From BOG-908 sp965198825 (GTDB lineage: Bacteria > Pseudomonadota > Alphaproteobacteria > Acetobacterales > Acetobacteraceae): a DNA stretch of 64,000 bases. Where the stretch lies: NCBI GenBank assembly GCA_965198825.1, contig CBDAQB010000002.1, forward strand, positions 620,001-684,000, written 5' to 3'. The position numbers and the translations under genes are program-made. Each line of letters opens with the position of its first letter. Position 1 is the first letter of the stretch. The notes beneath the pieces are model-generated. The model had not been told where the DNA came from. It was given only the letters and a program-made list of their open reading frames with translations, and searched no databases. Below are positions 1-8,764 of the stretch, piece after piece.

Positions 1-1379
1 CGGCCGGCGATCCGCCGGCTACGCCGCAGTTCATTCTGGAGGCGAACTTCGATGGCGCCCCCGGGCCATTCTGGGCAGCGTTGCAGGCAGTGATTGGCGA
101 GGATCTGCGCAGTTTGATCCGGCTCTGCGCGCCGCCGCTTGGCGCCTCCGATACCTTGTTCCAGGCTATCACTGCAGGGGGCGCGCGGACGCCGGTGGCG
201 CCTTTGCTCGAGCGGCAAAGCGTGTTTCCCGAGGCGAGCCATATCGGCGCCCGGGCTCTGAGCCAGATCAGGATCCAGGAGCACAACAGGCTCTTTGCCG
301 CAGCCGAAGCGCAATTGCCGCCGCCCGCAGAGGTGCTCTCGCAAGGGGCGGTGGGTATCCACGGTTGGCTACGCGCGCAATTGCTGCCGAGCTTCGCCTG
401 GTTAGCCGAACCCTATGAGGCGACCATCACGGTGGCGGAGAAAAACAGAGATCTCTGGCTGCTGCTGGGATTTGCCGCGCTGTCGGTCCTGTGCGCGATT
501 TTGCCTTGGATCGTTCTGGGTAAAATCATCCACCCTGCCGATGCGGCAGCCATCGCTTTCCTGGTCGGTGCTGGCTGTATGCTGGCCCTGAAAGACGTCG
601 GCGCGCTGCTCACTCTGGCAGGCAAGCCAGAGATGCATAATCTCTGGGTTATCATTGCTGTTACGCTGCTGATTGCGGCGGGATGGCTTCCTTCGCACGT
701 TGCGCGCACGGGGTTCGCGGCCTGGGTCATCTTGTGCGTCGCCGGTCTCATCGCGGGCTTGCTGATCCTGCTGGCAGCGTTGCGGAACCGCGAACGCGCG
801 GATCCAGCGCCTGCCGACTCGGTGCCTGATCCTGCGGCAGTGCGTGCGCTTCAGGCGTGGGAGGACTGCCACTTGGCAGGTTCCGACCACATGGCGAGCC
901 TGGTGACCATCAAGCCCGGCCGCTTCAGGATCTTTCTCGTCCGCTTCGGCATGACCGCATTGGCTCGCGTGGTGCGGGTGACTGCGACGGACGGTTATCT
1001 CGGAAGCATGCGCACCATCCATTTCGCTCATTGGGCCATCGTGGATCATGGAAGGCGGCTATTGTTCTTCAGTAATTTCGACGGCAGTTGGGAAAGCTAC
1101 CTCGATGATTTCGTCGAGAAGGCCCACGCCGGCCTGACACTCGCGTGGGGAAACTGCCTGGGGTTTCCGCCGCCGCGCTATCTGACGCTCGACGGCGCCA
1201 CGAAGGGACGAAAGTTCAAGGCGTGGGCACGTTGTTCCATGACGCCGAGCAGCTTCTGGTACGCCGCCTATCCCGATCTGACGGTCAACCAGATCATCCG
1301 GCAGGCGGCCGTGGCGAAAGGCTTGTGCTCACCAAGCTTGTCGGCCGCGGAAGCTAAAGCCTGGGCAAAGGAACTCTGA
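1..1379 (+). CDS. Multi-pass membrane protein of the DyP/P450 operon, 5' end missing
   Basis: The frame is open to the left edge, so the true start lies outside the window; TTG at 81 is only the first internal candidate. Four hydrophobic segments lie between about positions 450 and 780 (for example LWLLLGFAALSVLCAILPW), followed by a soluble C-terminal half of about 190 residues that contains NFDGSWESYLDDFVEK and GNCLGFPPPRYLTLDGA. The gene ends one base before the peroxidase start, so the two are almost certainly cotranscribed. I cannot name a family. From context it may be a membrane partner of the downstream heme enzymes. The C-terminal half could contact lipid or heme substrates, but this is inference only. 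Confidence 0.8.
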   Translation, partial: AGDPPATPQFILEANFDGAPGPFWAALQAVIGEDLRSLIRLCAPPLGASDTLFQAITAGGARTPVAPLLERQSVFPEASHIGARALSQIRIQEHNRLFAAAEAQLPPPAEVLSQGAVGIHGWLRAQLLPSFAWLAEPYEATITVAEKNRDLWLLLGFAALSVLCAILPWIVLGKIIHPADAAAIAFLVGAGCMLALKDVGALLTLAGKPEMHNLWVIIAVTLLIAAGWLPSHVARTGFAAWVILCVAGLIAGLLILLAALRNRERADPAPADSVPDPAAVRALQAWEDCHLAGSDHMASLVTIKPGRFRIFLVRFGMTALARVVRVTATDGYLGSMRTIHFAHWAIVDHGRRLLFFSNFDGSWESYLDDFVEKAHAGLTLAWGNCLGFPPPRYLTLDGATKGRKFKAWARCSMTPSSFWYAAYPDLTVNQIIRQAAVAKGLCSPSLSAAEAKAWAKEL

Positions 1380-1380
1380 T

Positions 1381-2886
1381 ATGGCAGCGGTCGATGTCGG
1401 GAGCTGGCGTCTGGCTTCGCCGCACGCAGAGGCGGCACAGGGATTGATCGTCAGTCCTTTCGCGCACCTCCCTGAAGCGATTTGTCTGCTGCTTGATATC
1501 AGCGCGAAGCCGGGTTCGGCCTGGCTCCACGCCCTTCTCACAGGAGGTGCGGCACTGGCCGTGACGGCCGCCACGGGCAAGGTCACGGATGAGAGCGGCG
1601 CCGATACAGGATGCGCTTCCATCGCGTTCACGGCGACAGGGCTGCAGCAACTCGGACTCAATCCCGATGTGCTCAAGACATTTGGAACACCATTTCTCGA
1701 AGGCATGCACGAGCCTCATCGCCGGCGCAGGCTGGGAGACGCGTATCTCGATCCACCGGAACGCAAGCGCCGGCCGCTTTGGGGCGGCAACACGCCACTT
1801 CCAGCCGACACTGCGCCGGACGTCGACGCCGTTACCTGCGACCGGACCGTCCACGCCGCCATTATTCTCTATCACAAGGACGCGGGGTCGCTCGCGGCCT
1901 ACGCAAGCCCCATTCGCGAGCAGCTTTCCGCTTCAGGCATCTCGATCGTTCACGAACTCGATTTGTCGCTGCGCTTCGATGACAGCAACCCGCCTGTCGC
2001 GAGGGAGCATTTCGGATTCGCCGATGGTATTTCGCAACCCGTTCCCTGGGGTGCCGACATCATCACCAAAGCCGGGGCGCCATATCCCAAGGACCCGGTG
2101 CACGGTATTGCGGCAGGTGATCTGATCATCGGCCTTCCCGACGCCTACGGCGACCTCGCACCTGGACCGACGCTGCCGATCGCCGGCGATGGTGATGGTC
2201 GCACGCTTGGGTTGGACGGCAGCTACCTGATCATGCGCGAACTCAGCCAGGACGTGGAGGCCTTCTGGGCATCGATGCAGACGGCGGCAGCAAAGATCGG
2301 AGCGCCGAGTGCAGACTGGATTGCCGAGCGGGTGATCGGGCGAACGAAGGACGGCGTGATCCTTGCCGCAGATCCGCCGCCGCCCACCAGCGACGGTCCC
2401 GGCAACGATTTCCTCTTCTTCGACAACGATGCGGATGGACTTCAATGCCCTTACGGATCGCACGTCCGGCGCGCCAACCCGCGTGACGGACTGGCGCCGA
2501 CCGCTGGCGAAAAGCAGACATTGCTGACTGCCGCTAACAATCATCGCATCCTGCGGCGTGGACGCAAATATGCCGCCTACGCGCTACCAGATGCACCCGC
2601 CTTGCCTGGCCTGCTCTTCATGTGCCTCAACACCGACATCAAGCGCCAGTTCGAGTTCGTGCAGCAAACCTGGATGCTGAACTCGAGCTTCGCCGCTCTC
2701 ATAGGCGAACAGGATCCGCTTCTTGGCCCCGCCGGACCTTTTACCATCCCTGCAGAACCACTTCGGCTCAGGCCACAAATAGACACTTTCGTGCGGCTGA
2801 TCGGCGGCGAATACTTCTTTCTTCCCAGCATTCCCGCGCTGAACTATCTCGCGGCACTTTCCTCAAGCGGCGAAGCCGGTCCATGA
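1381..2886 (+). CDS. DyP-type heme peroxidase
   Basis: The 501-residue product matches the dye-decolorising peroxidase family. The hallmark GxxDG motif is present as GFADG (residues 212-216, with the distal catalytic Asp at 215). A proximal heme-ligand candidate, His361, sits in CPYGSHVRRANPRD, a conserved block of the family. No twin-arginine or Sec signal is evident, so the protein is probably cytoplasmic or carried by its membrane neighbour. Family members oxidise bulky substrates with hydrogen peroxide. The ATG lies one base after the upstream stop, behind AAAGGA, and the stop overlaps the P450 start. At about 500 residues it is longer than many DyP proteins (300-450), mainly in its N-terminal region. 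Confidence 0.9.
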   Translation: MAAVDVGSWRLASPHAEAAQGLIVSPFAHLPEAICLLLDISAKPGSAWLHALLTGGAALAVTAATGKVTDESGADTGCASIAFTATGLQQLGLNPDVLKTFGTPFLEGMHEPHRRRRLGDAYLDPPERKRRPLWGGNTPLPADTAPDVDAVTCDRTVHAAIILYHKDAGSLAAYASPIREQLSASGISIVHELDLSLRFDDSNPPVAREHFGFADGISQPVPWGADIITKAGAPYPKDPVHGIAAGDLIIGLPDAYGDLAPGPTLPIAGDGDGRTLGLDGSYLIMRELSQDVEAFWASMQTAAAKIGAPSADWIAERVIGRTKDGVILAADPPPPTSDGPGNDFLFFDNDADGLQCPYGSHVRRANPRDGLAPTAGEKQTLLTAANNHRILRRGRKYAAYALPDAPALPGLLFMCLNTDIKRQFEFVQQTWMLNSSFAALIGEQDPLLGPAGPFTIPAEPLRLRPQIDTFVRLIGGEYFFLPSIPALNYLAALSSSGEAGP

Positions 2887-4115
2887 GCGACACCGACATT
2901 CTCCGGCCGGTTGACAGAGGGCTGTCAGGCAAGCTCCAGGCATTCTTCTTCGCGAACCAGGCAGCGATCTTCCGCTTCCTCCGCGCCGCATGGCCGATCC
3001 CGAAGGCCGGCGGCGTCGCGGCAGTCACGCGCTATGACGACGTCATTGAGGTGTTTCTCAACGACGCCGCCTTCAGCGTTCCCTACGCCGATAATCTGAA
3101 CCTTATCATGGACGGCGCCCACTTCTTCCTCGGCGTGGGTGACACGCCGGAATACCGCCAAGACGTCGCCGCCATGCGCGCCGTTGTGCTGGCGTCCGAC
3201 CTGCCACAGCTCACCGCCGCTGCACTGAGCCAAGCCGACGCCATCCTCGATGCGTCAGGCGGCCGTGTGGAAGTCGTCGATTTCACCAGGCAGGTGACCT
3301 TCGGCGTTCTCTGCCCCTACTTCGGCATCACGCCGCCATCAAACGGCGACTTGCGTGTCTGGGCGACGCGCCTCTTCGAGTTCCAATTCACCTACAGCGG
3401 CAAGAGCGACCCAGGCGTGAAAGACCCGCTCTATCTAGAGGCAGCACGCATGGCGCCGCTGTTGCGCGCCCACGTCGACAAACTCATCGCTGCTGCGCGT
3501 GGCGGCAACGGCACCGATGACGTTCTGCACCGCTGCCTGGCGCGCCAAGCCGCGGGCGAGGAAGCCTATACAGACACGAAAATACGCAGTGCCCTCATCG
3601 GCTTTCTCGTCGGCGGACTGCCGCAACCGCCCATGGTTCTACCGTTCGCACTCGAACAACTGCTCCAGCGCGATAAGCCTTTCGCGCAGGCGACCCAAGC
3701 GGCCTTCGCGCAAGACACGGATGCAGTAGGCCGCTACATGTTCGAGGCGCTACGCTTCGATCCGCTCGCGCCACTCCTACAGCGAAAGACAGTCAAGGAC
3801 GCGGTCGTGGCAGCAGGAACGCACCGGGTGGCGCGCATCCCCGCCGGATCGACCGTCGGCGTTTCGTTCGCGTCCGCGATGCGCGATCCCAGGCGCGTTG
3901 CCAATCCCGAAACCTTCAATCCCAACCGGCCGTCATGCGAATACATGCATTTCGGCTACGGGCTACACCGGTGCTTTGGCGAATACATCAATCGGGCCGT
4001 CTTGCCGGCCATGATGCAGCGGCTGCTCGCCAGACGCGTTCGCCGGGCGCCGGGGGCTGAGGGGCGTTTGGTGAAGCGCCGGATTTTGGCGAATACGTTG
4101 TGGGTGGAGTTTTAG
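2883..4115 (+). CDS. Cytochrome P450 with non-canonical I-helix
   Basis: The start is set at the ATGA overlap with the peroxidase stop, which gives 410 residues, the usual size of a soluble bacterial P450. The heme-binding signature FGYGLHRCFG is present with Cys364 as thiolate ligand, and the K-helix ExxR is EALR. The I-helix region reads GGLPQPP at residues 244-250, so the acid/alcohol pair used for oxygen activation in most P450s is absent. Known P450s lacking that pair include peroxygenases and isomerase-like enzymes. The adjacent peroxidase fits peroxide chemistry, but that link is inferred. No ferredoxin or ferredoxin reductase gene is adjacent. The gene ends directly at a double-hairpin element. 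Confidence 0.92.
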   Translation: MSDTDILRPVDRGLSGKLQAFFFANQAAIFRFLRAAWPIPKAGGVAAVTRYDDVIEVFLNDAAFSVPYADNLNLIMDGAHFFLGVGDTPEYRQDVAAMRAVVLASDLPQLTAAALSQADAILDASGGRVEVVDFTRQVTFGVLCPYFGITPPSNGDLRVWATRLFEFQFTYSGKSDPGVKDPLYLEAARMAPLLRAHVDKLIAAARGGNGTDDVLHRCLARQAAGEEAYTDTKIRSALIGFLVGGLPQPPMVLPFALEQLLQRDKPFAQATQAAFAQDTDAVGRYMFEALRFDPLAPLLQRKTVKDAVVAAGTHRVARIPAGSTVGVSFASAMRDPRRVANPETFNPNRPSCEYMHFGYGLHRCFGEYINRAVLPAMMQRLLARRVRRAPGAEGRLVKRRILANTLWVEF

Positions 4116-4121
4116 AAGAAA

Positions 4122-4238
4122 GGACTTCTTTTGTGAAAAAAAGAAGCAAAAAACTTTTGGTCCCTTGGGCCGAGCGTTCCCACAATCTCGGTCCCAAGTC
4201 GCAAAAGTTTTTTGGTTCTTTTTTTCAAAAAAGAACTG
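4122..4238. repeat. Double-hairpin T/A-rich element, copy 1 (likely bidirectional terminator)
   Basis: Two short hairpins (CTTCTTTT...AAAAGAAG at the left, GTTCTTTTTTT...AAAGAAC at the right) flank a core, and the outer arms are themselves inverted (CAAAAAACTTTTGG against CAAAAGTTTTTTGG). It lies between the convergent P450 and permease genes, where a two-way terminator is expected. Its core (GTTCCCACAATCTCGGTCCC) is shared in reverse orientation with copies near 32.25 kb and 45.12 kb. Confidence 0.85.
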
Positions 4239-4248
4239 CTTCCTTCCC

Positions 4249-5856
4249 TTAGTGCGGCACGATCCCAGGCACTAGGTACTGCTGCACAAGCACAAGCAGT
4301 CCCAGCAAGAACGTCAAGAACACACTATGCTTGAAGGTGCGTGCGAACACGCGGCCTTCCTGGCCCTTGAGGTCGGTGACGGCCACGCCGGTGGCGATGT
4401 TCTGCGGCGAGATCATTTTACCCATCACACCGCCTGACGAGTTGGTGGCGGCGAACAGCACCGGGTTGAGGTTGAGCTGATGGGCGGCGACCACTTGCAG
4501 ATTGCCGAACAGCGCATTGCCCGAGGTATCCGACCCCGAGAGCATGACGGCGACCCAGCCGAGGAAGGCGGAAGCGATCGGGAACAACGGCCCGAGGGAG
4601 GCAGCGCCCTGCCCGAGTGTGTAGGTCATGCCTGAATAGTTCATCAAATAGGCGACGCCGATGATCAGGGCGACGGTGATGACGGCCAGCCACACCTGGC
4701 GCGCAGTACGGCCGACGCAGGTGATGAAGGCGGCTGGGCCGCAGCCGAGGAGCAGGGCGGTGAGGATACAGGCGAGCAGGATGGCGGTGCCGGTAGCAAG
4801 CGGCTGGAAAGACCAGATCAGGGCGTAAGGCTTGTTGTAGAGGGTGATGAAGACCTTCTGGTCGAGCCCTGGCCAATGCACGTCGGTCGCAAAGTTCGTC
4901 GGCACTTTGAAGTGCGTCCAAATGATGACGACCACGGAGACGATCAGCCAGGGCAGCCAGCCTTGCCATACCGAGAAGCGGCGTGTGTGCGTGCGGGCAC
5001 CTTCGGTCACGGCGGCGGAGACGGCGTATTCGGCATTGGGCGCCGGCTTCCAGACGCGCAGGAACAGGATGGTGATAATGAGCGAGCCAAGCGAAGCGAA
5101 CACGTCGGTCAGCTGGTAATCGCCGAAATTCGCCGTGCCGAACTGGAAGAGCGCAAAGCTGCCGCCCGCGACGAGAAGCAGGGGCCACATCGCGGCGACC
5201 GACCGGCGGCCGCCGTAGATGAACATCACATAGAACGGCAGAAGCAGTGCGAACAGCGGCAGCTGCCGGCCGATCATGGCGCCGAGTGTCGCAGCCGGAA
5301 GACCGGTGACCTTGGCAAGCACAGTGACCGGAACGCCAAGAGCGCCGAAAGCAACCGGCGCGGTGTTGAAAATCAGCGTGAAGGTGAGGGCTTCGATCGC
5401 CGGCCAACCGGTGAGGATAAGCAGCGACGAGGTGATCGCGATCGGCGTTCCGAAGCCGGAGATGCCTTCCAACAGCGCGCCGAAGCAGAAACCGATGACG
5501 ATCAGCACCACGCGCCTGTCGGCCGGGAGATGCTGGATCACCCAGTCGCGGAAGGCGTCGAAACGGCCCGTCGTAACGGCGATGTTATAGAGCAGCAGGG
5601 CGGAGAAGACGATCCACATGACCGGCCAACACGCGAACACCATGCCCGCAGCCGCGGCGTTCAGGGCCATGGGCAAGGGGAACTGCCAGAGGCCGACGGC
5701 AATCAAAAGGGCCACGATCAGGCCGGCCAGCGACGCCTGCCAGGCCGGCCGCTGAAGCAAGCCTAGCATGATCAGCACGGTCACGACGGGTAGCGAGGCT
5801 ACGACGAATGACAGCCCAAGGCTGTTGCCGACAGGCGTAAGTAATTGATGGAACAC
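4249..5856 (-). CDS. lctP: L-lactate permease family transporter (LctP type)
   Basis: This is a hydrophobic protein with about a dozen or more membrane segments, typical of the lactate permease family (TC 2.A.14). Recognisable conserved stretches are ALLEGISGFGTPIA near the N-terminal third and SGSDTSGNALFGNLQ plus NSSGGVMGKMISPQNIA near the C-terminus. It would import lactate or glycolate with protons across the inner membrane. I chose the GTG at 5856, which gives 535 residues and has a G-rich stretch just upstream. An in-frame start at 5928 would add a hydrophilic extension not expected for the family. It is transcribed alone, convergent with the P450 gene. Confidence 0.88.
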   Translation of the reverse strand: MFHQLLTPVGNSLGLSFVVASLPVVTVLIMLGLLQRPAWQASLAGLIVALLIAVGLWQFPLPMALNAAAAGMVFACWPVMWIVFSALLLYNIAVTTGRFDAFRDWVIQHLPADRRVVLIVIGFCFGALLEGISGFGTPIAITSSLLILTGWPAIEALTFTLIFNTAPVAFGALGVPVTVLAKVTGLPAATLGAMIGRQLPLFALLLPFYVMFIYGGRRSVAAMWPLLLVAGGSFALFQFGTANFGDYQLTDVFASLGSLIITILFLRVWKPAPNAEYAVSAAVTEGARTHTRRFSVWQGWLPWLIVSVVVIIWTHFKVPTNFATDVHWPGLDQKVFITLYNKPYALIWSFQPLATGTAILLACILTALLLGCGPAAFITCVGRTARQVWLAVITVALIIGVAYLMNYSGMTYTLGQGAASLGPLFPIASAFLGWVAVMLSGSDTSGNALFGNLQVVAAHQLNLNPVLFAATNSSGGVMGKMISPQNIATGVAVTDLKGQEGRVFARTFKHSVFLTFLLGLLVLVQQYLVPGIVPH

Positions 5857-6004
5857 GTTATCCCCCGGGCAACCCGCGATCTCTTCGTCGCGCGGCCCGA
5901 TGCGAGCACGCAAGCACAAGTTTCGCAAGCAGCCTTGTGGCTACCGGCTTGCCAAAGAATAAGCGCCAGTGCAGACGCGACGGCAAAACCGAGGAACGCC
6001 CGCC

Positions 6005-6676
6005 ATGCTCATCGTGCATCATTTGCAGAATTCCCGAAGCCAGCGGGTGCTGTGGCTGCTCGAGGAGCTCGGCGTTACCTATGAGGTGAAACGCTATGAG
6101 CGGGATCCGAAGACCATGCTGGCGCCGGCCTCGTTGCGCGCCGTTCACCCGCTCGGCAAGTCGCCGGTCATCACCGACGATGGCAAGACCATCGCGGAAA
6201 CCGGCGCCATCGTGGAATACATCCTCGGCCGCTACGGCAATGGGCGCCTGATACCGCCGGCCGACACCGACGAGCGGCTGCGCTACACCTACTGGCTGCA
6301 TTTCGCGGAAGGGTCGGCCATGCCGCCGCTCGTCATGACGCTGCTTTTCAACGAAATGCCGAAGCGCTCGCCCTTCTTCATCAGGCCCATTGCCAAGGCG
6401 ATCGGAGACGCCGTGAAGAAAAGCTACCTCGGGCCCATGATCGCCTCGCAATTGGCTCTCATGGAGAAGGAGGTCGCCCGCGGCGGCTGGTTCGCCGGCG
6501 ACGCGTTTACCGCGGCCGACGTCATGATGAGCTTTCCTGCTGAAGCCGCCTCGGCGCGGGCAGGGCTCGATGCCAGTTATCCTGCGCTGAAGGCCTGGTT
6601 GGCAAAGGTCCAGGCCCGTCCTGCTTATAAGGCCGCGCTGATTAAGGGTGGGCCTTATGCCTACGCGAGCACGTAG
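6005..6676 (+). CDS. Glutathione S-transferase family protein
   Basis: The 223-residue product has a thioredoxin-fold N-terminal domain (LIVHHLQNSRSQRVLWLLEE, with the SPVITDDGKTIAETGAI glutathione-site segment) and an all-helical C-terminal domain (FTAADVMMSFPAE). The catalytic Ser or Tyr is probably in the N-terminal NSRSQR segment. The ATG at 6005 is preceded by CCGAGGAA and is preferred over a start at 5969. It is expected to be a cytoplasmic conjugation or detoxification enzyme; its substrate cannot be read from sequence. It is divergent from the lactate permease and ends in a hairpin element. Confidence 0.9.
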   Translation: MLIVHHLQNSRSQRVLWLLEELGVTYEVKRYERDPKTMLAPASLRAVHPLGKSPVITDDGKTIAETGAIVEYILGRYGNGRLIPPADTDERLRYTYWLHFAEGSAMPPLVMTLLFNEMPKRSPFFIRPIAKAIGDAVKKSYLGPMIASQLALMEKEVARGGWFAGDAFTAADVMMSFPAEAASARAGLDASYPALKAWLAKVQARPAYKAALIKGGPYAYAST

Positions 6677-6695
6677 GCAGGAAGAAAAGTAAGCA

Positions 6696-6809
6696 TGTTC
6701 TTTTTTGAAAAAAAGAACCAAAAAACTTTTGCAACTTTTGGCCGGGCGTGAGGCAGTGCCGGGCCCAAACGGATAGAAGTTTTTTGCTTCTTTTTTTCAA
6801 AAAAGAAGT
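6696..6809. repeat. Double-hairpin element, copy 2
   Basis: The left hairpin GTTCTTTTTTG/AAAAAAAGAAC begins at 6698 and the right hairpin GCTTCTTTTTTTC/AAAAAAGAAG ends at about 6808. The core between them is less like the other copies. It lies between the convergent glutathione transferase and DciA-like genes, consistent with a bidirectional terminator. Confidence 0.85.
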
Positions 6810-6815
6810 CCCTTC

Positions 6816-7289
6816 TTACTTCGCTTTCTGCCTAATCAGCGCCCGCAACTGCGCCAGCGCATCGTTGAGGTCTCCCGCAGGCAAACCCTCAATCGGGCTC
6901 ACCTCCAGCGCGCGCCGTGCCGGGTTCGCAGCCACCGCGGCCGGCGCCAGGTCCTGCACGAAGCGCAGGCGTTCCACGAGCCGCTTGCCCGACGTGGTGT
7001 TGATCCGTTCGATGAGGACGTTCGACAAATGGGTCAGCTCCATCGCCATGGGGCCGGAGCAGGCGATGGTGAGCTGGGTGCCGGAAAGCCGGCGCGGGGC
7101 TGTCTCGGCAGCGAGGCGCGGGCCCACGATGTTCGCCCACTCCGACATCAGGGTCGCGGCGGCCGGCGACCGGCGCTTATAGGCGGTGCGGGTAACGCCC
7201 GGCAGCAGCTGCGAGAGGGCCCTCGCCTGGTAAGCGCGTATCGATTCGGCGGGTTTGGCCGAGTTGTCACCGCCCGCGTTCTTCGTCAC
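6816..7289 (-). CDS. DUF721 / DciA-like protein
   Basis: The 157-residue protein has the DUF721 signature region (SEWANIVGPRLAAETAPRRL followed by LTIACSGPMAMELTHLSNVLIERIN). DUF721 proteins include DciA, the loader or operator of the DnaB replicative helicase in bacteria that lack DnaC. A head-to-head arrangement with mutY is common in Alphaproteobacteria and supports the call. The GTG at 7289 (VTKNAGG) is chosen because residues further upstream look non-homologous and overlap mutY. Only 12 bp separate the two divergent starts, so one of them may start further in, or transcripts may be leaderless. Confidence 0.82.
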   Translation of the reverse strand: MTKNAGGDNSAKPAESIRAYQARALSQLLPGVTRTAYKRRSPAAATLMSEWANIVGPRLAAETAPRRLSGTQLTIACSGPMAMELTHLSNVLIERINTTSGKRLVERLRFVQDLAPAAVAANPARRALEVSPIEGLPAGDLNDALAQLRALIRQKAK

Positions 7290-7301
7290 ACCTGCCTCCC
7301 G

Positions 7302-8366
7302 ATGACGCCCGATGTATTTCCCGATGCCGGCGACCTGCTCGCCTGGTACGACCGCCACCGGCGCACCATGCCATGGCGCGCCCGTCCCGGCGAGGCGGCG
7401 GACCCCTACCGGGTCTGGCTGAGCGAAATCATGCTTCAGCAAACCACCGTCGCGGCTGTTATCCCCTACTACGAGCGTTTTTTGCGGCTATTCCCGACCG
7501 TGCAGGCGCTAGCCGAAGCCGGTGACGAGGCTGTGATGTCCGCCTGGGCCGGCCTCGGCTATTATGCACGGGCACGCAACCTGCACGCGTGCGCAAAGGC
7601 CGTCGTAAGCCTGGGCGGCGTTTTCCCCTCCACGGTCGATAGGCTGCGGGGACTGCCAGGGATAGGCGCCTACACGGCAAACGCAGTGGCCGCCATCGCC
7701 TTCGGTGTCCCAGTGGTTCCGGTGGATGGGAACGTGGAACGCGTGACCTCGCGGCTGTTCGGCATCGAGGCGCCTTTGCCGGCGAGCAAGCCGGCGATCG
7801 CCGCGGCAGCCGCACGCCTGGGCGATGCACCGGCTGCCCAGGCCAGGCCATCGGACTTCGCGCAGGCGTTGTTCGACCTCGGCGCCACAATCTGCACGCG
7901 CACGCCGGCTTGCGTGCTCTGCCCGTGGAGTGCGCCCTGCGTCGCCCGGCGCGCCGGCAACGCGGCCGAACTGCCGCGCAAGACCGCCAAGAAGGCCCGG
8001 CCGGTAAGGCATGGCGCCCATTTCTGGCTCATGGATGGGCAAGGGCAGGTGCTGCTACGCCGCCGGCCACCAACGGGCCTCTTGGGCGGCATGACGGAGC
8101 TTCCAGGCACAGCTTGGCGCGAACTGCCCTGGACTGCGGCCGAAGCGCACGCGCACGCTCCTGCCGAAGGCGAGTGGCGGCATGCAGGCTCCGTACTGCA
8201 CGTGTTCACCCACTTCGAACTGCGGCTCGACGTCTATGCCGCACGCGCCGAAGCGATCGACGCCGATGGTTTTCTCCGCCATGCCGATGCGCTCTCGGAT
8301 GAAGCGCTACCCTCGGTCATGCGAAAATGCGTGGCCGTGGCACAGCTTCCGGCGGCTGCATGCTGA
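7302..8366 (+). CDS. mutY: A/G-specific adenine glycosylase MutY
   Basis: The 354-residue base-excision repair glycosylase removes adenine mispaired with 8-oxoguanine. It shows SEIMLQQTTV (with the catalytic Glu), a helix-hairpin-helix LRGLPGIGAYTA, the catalytic Asp142 in VDGNVERV, and a [4Fe-4S] cluster loop with cysteines at 198, 204, 207 and 213. The first cysteine spacing is CX5C, one residue shorter than the usual CX6C of MutY. A C-terminal NUDIX-like 8-oxoG recognition domain follows (FWLMDGQGQVLLRRRPPTGLLGG). Its last bases overlap crcB by 7 nt. Confidence 0.95.
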   Translation: MTPDVFPDAGDLLAWYDRHRRTMPWRARPGEAADPYRVWLSEIMLQQTTVAAVIPYYERFLRLFPTVQALAEAGDEAVMSAWAGLGYYARARNLHACAKAVVSLGGVFPSTVDRLRGLPGIGAYTANAVAAIAFGVPVVPVDGNVERVTSRLFGIEAPLPASKPAIAAAAARLGDAPAAQARPSDFAQALFDLGATICTRTPACVLCPWSAPCVARRAGNAAELPRKTAKKARPVRHGAHFWLMDGQGQVLLRRRPPTGLLGGMTELPGTAWRELPWTAAEAHAHAPAEGEWRHAGSVLHVFTHFELRLDVYAARAEAIDADGFLRHADALSDEALPSVMRKCVAVAQLPAAAC

Positions 8367-8731
8367 TCTACCTCTATGTCGCGCTAGGCGGTGCGCTCGG
8401 CAGCATGGCCCGATTCTGGACGGCCGGGTTCATCGCGCGACTGACCGGGCCGGCATTTCCTTGGGGCACCATCCTCATCAACATCGTAGGCTCCTTCGTC
8501 ATCGGCTGGTTCGCAGGATTGTCGCTGTCCCGGACAGGACCTTCGCCGGACATGCGGGCTTTCGTGATGGCCGGATTATGTGGCGGCTTCACGACCTTCT
8601 CCGCCTTCAGCCTGCAAACGTTAGAACTTCTGCGTGAAGGGCGCGTCGCCGCTGCGTCTGCGAACGTTGGCCTGTCGGTGCTGATTTGCGTCGCAGCCAG
8701 CGGCGCCGGTTTGGCGTTCGGCCGCCACTAA
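8360..8731 (+). CDS. crcB: Fluoride ion channel CrcB/FluC
   Basis: This 123-residue, four-helix membrane protein carries the Fluc motifs: GGALGSMARF at the N-terminus, the ILINIVGSFVIG asparagine helix, and GFCGGFTTFS-type sequence (GLCGGFTTFSAFS) with the phenylalanines and threonines that line the fluoride path. The channel works as a dual-topology dimer that lets fluoride leave the cell. The start ATG lies inside the mutY end, so translation is probably coupled. I saw no clear fluoride riboswitch, and the overlap leaves no room for one directly upstream. Confidence 0.93.
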   Translation: MLIYLYVALGGALGSMARFWTAGFIARLTGPAFPWGTILINIVGSFVIGWFAGLSLSRTGPSPDMRAFVMAGLCGGFTTFSAFSLQTLELLREGRVAAASANVGLSVLICVAASGAGLAFGRH

Positions 8732-8764
8732 AAAGGCCGCAACAAAAATAAGGAGGAGATGCTC

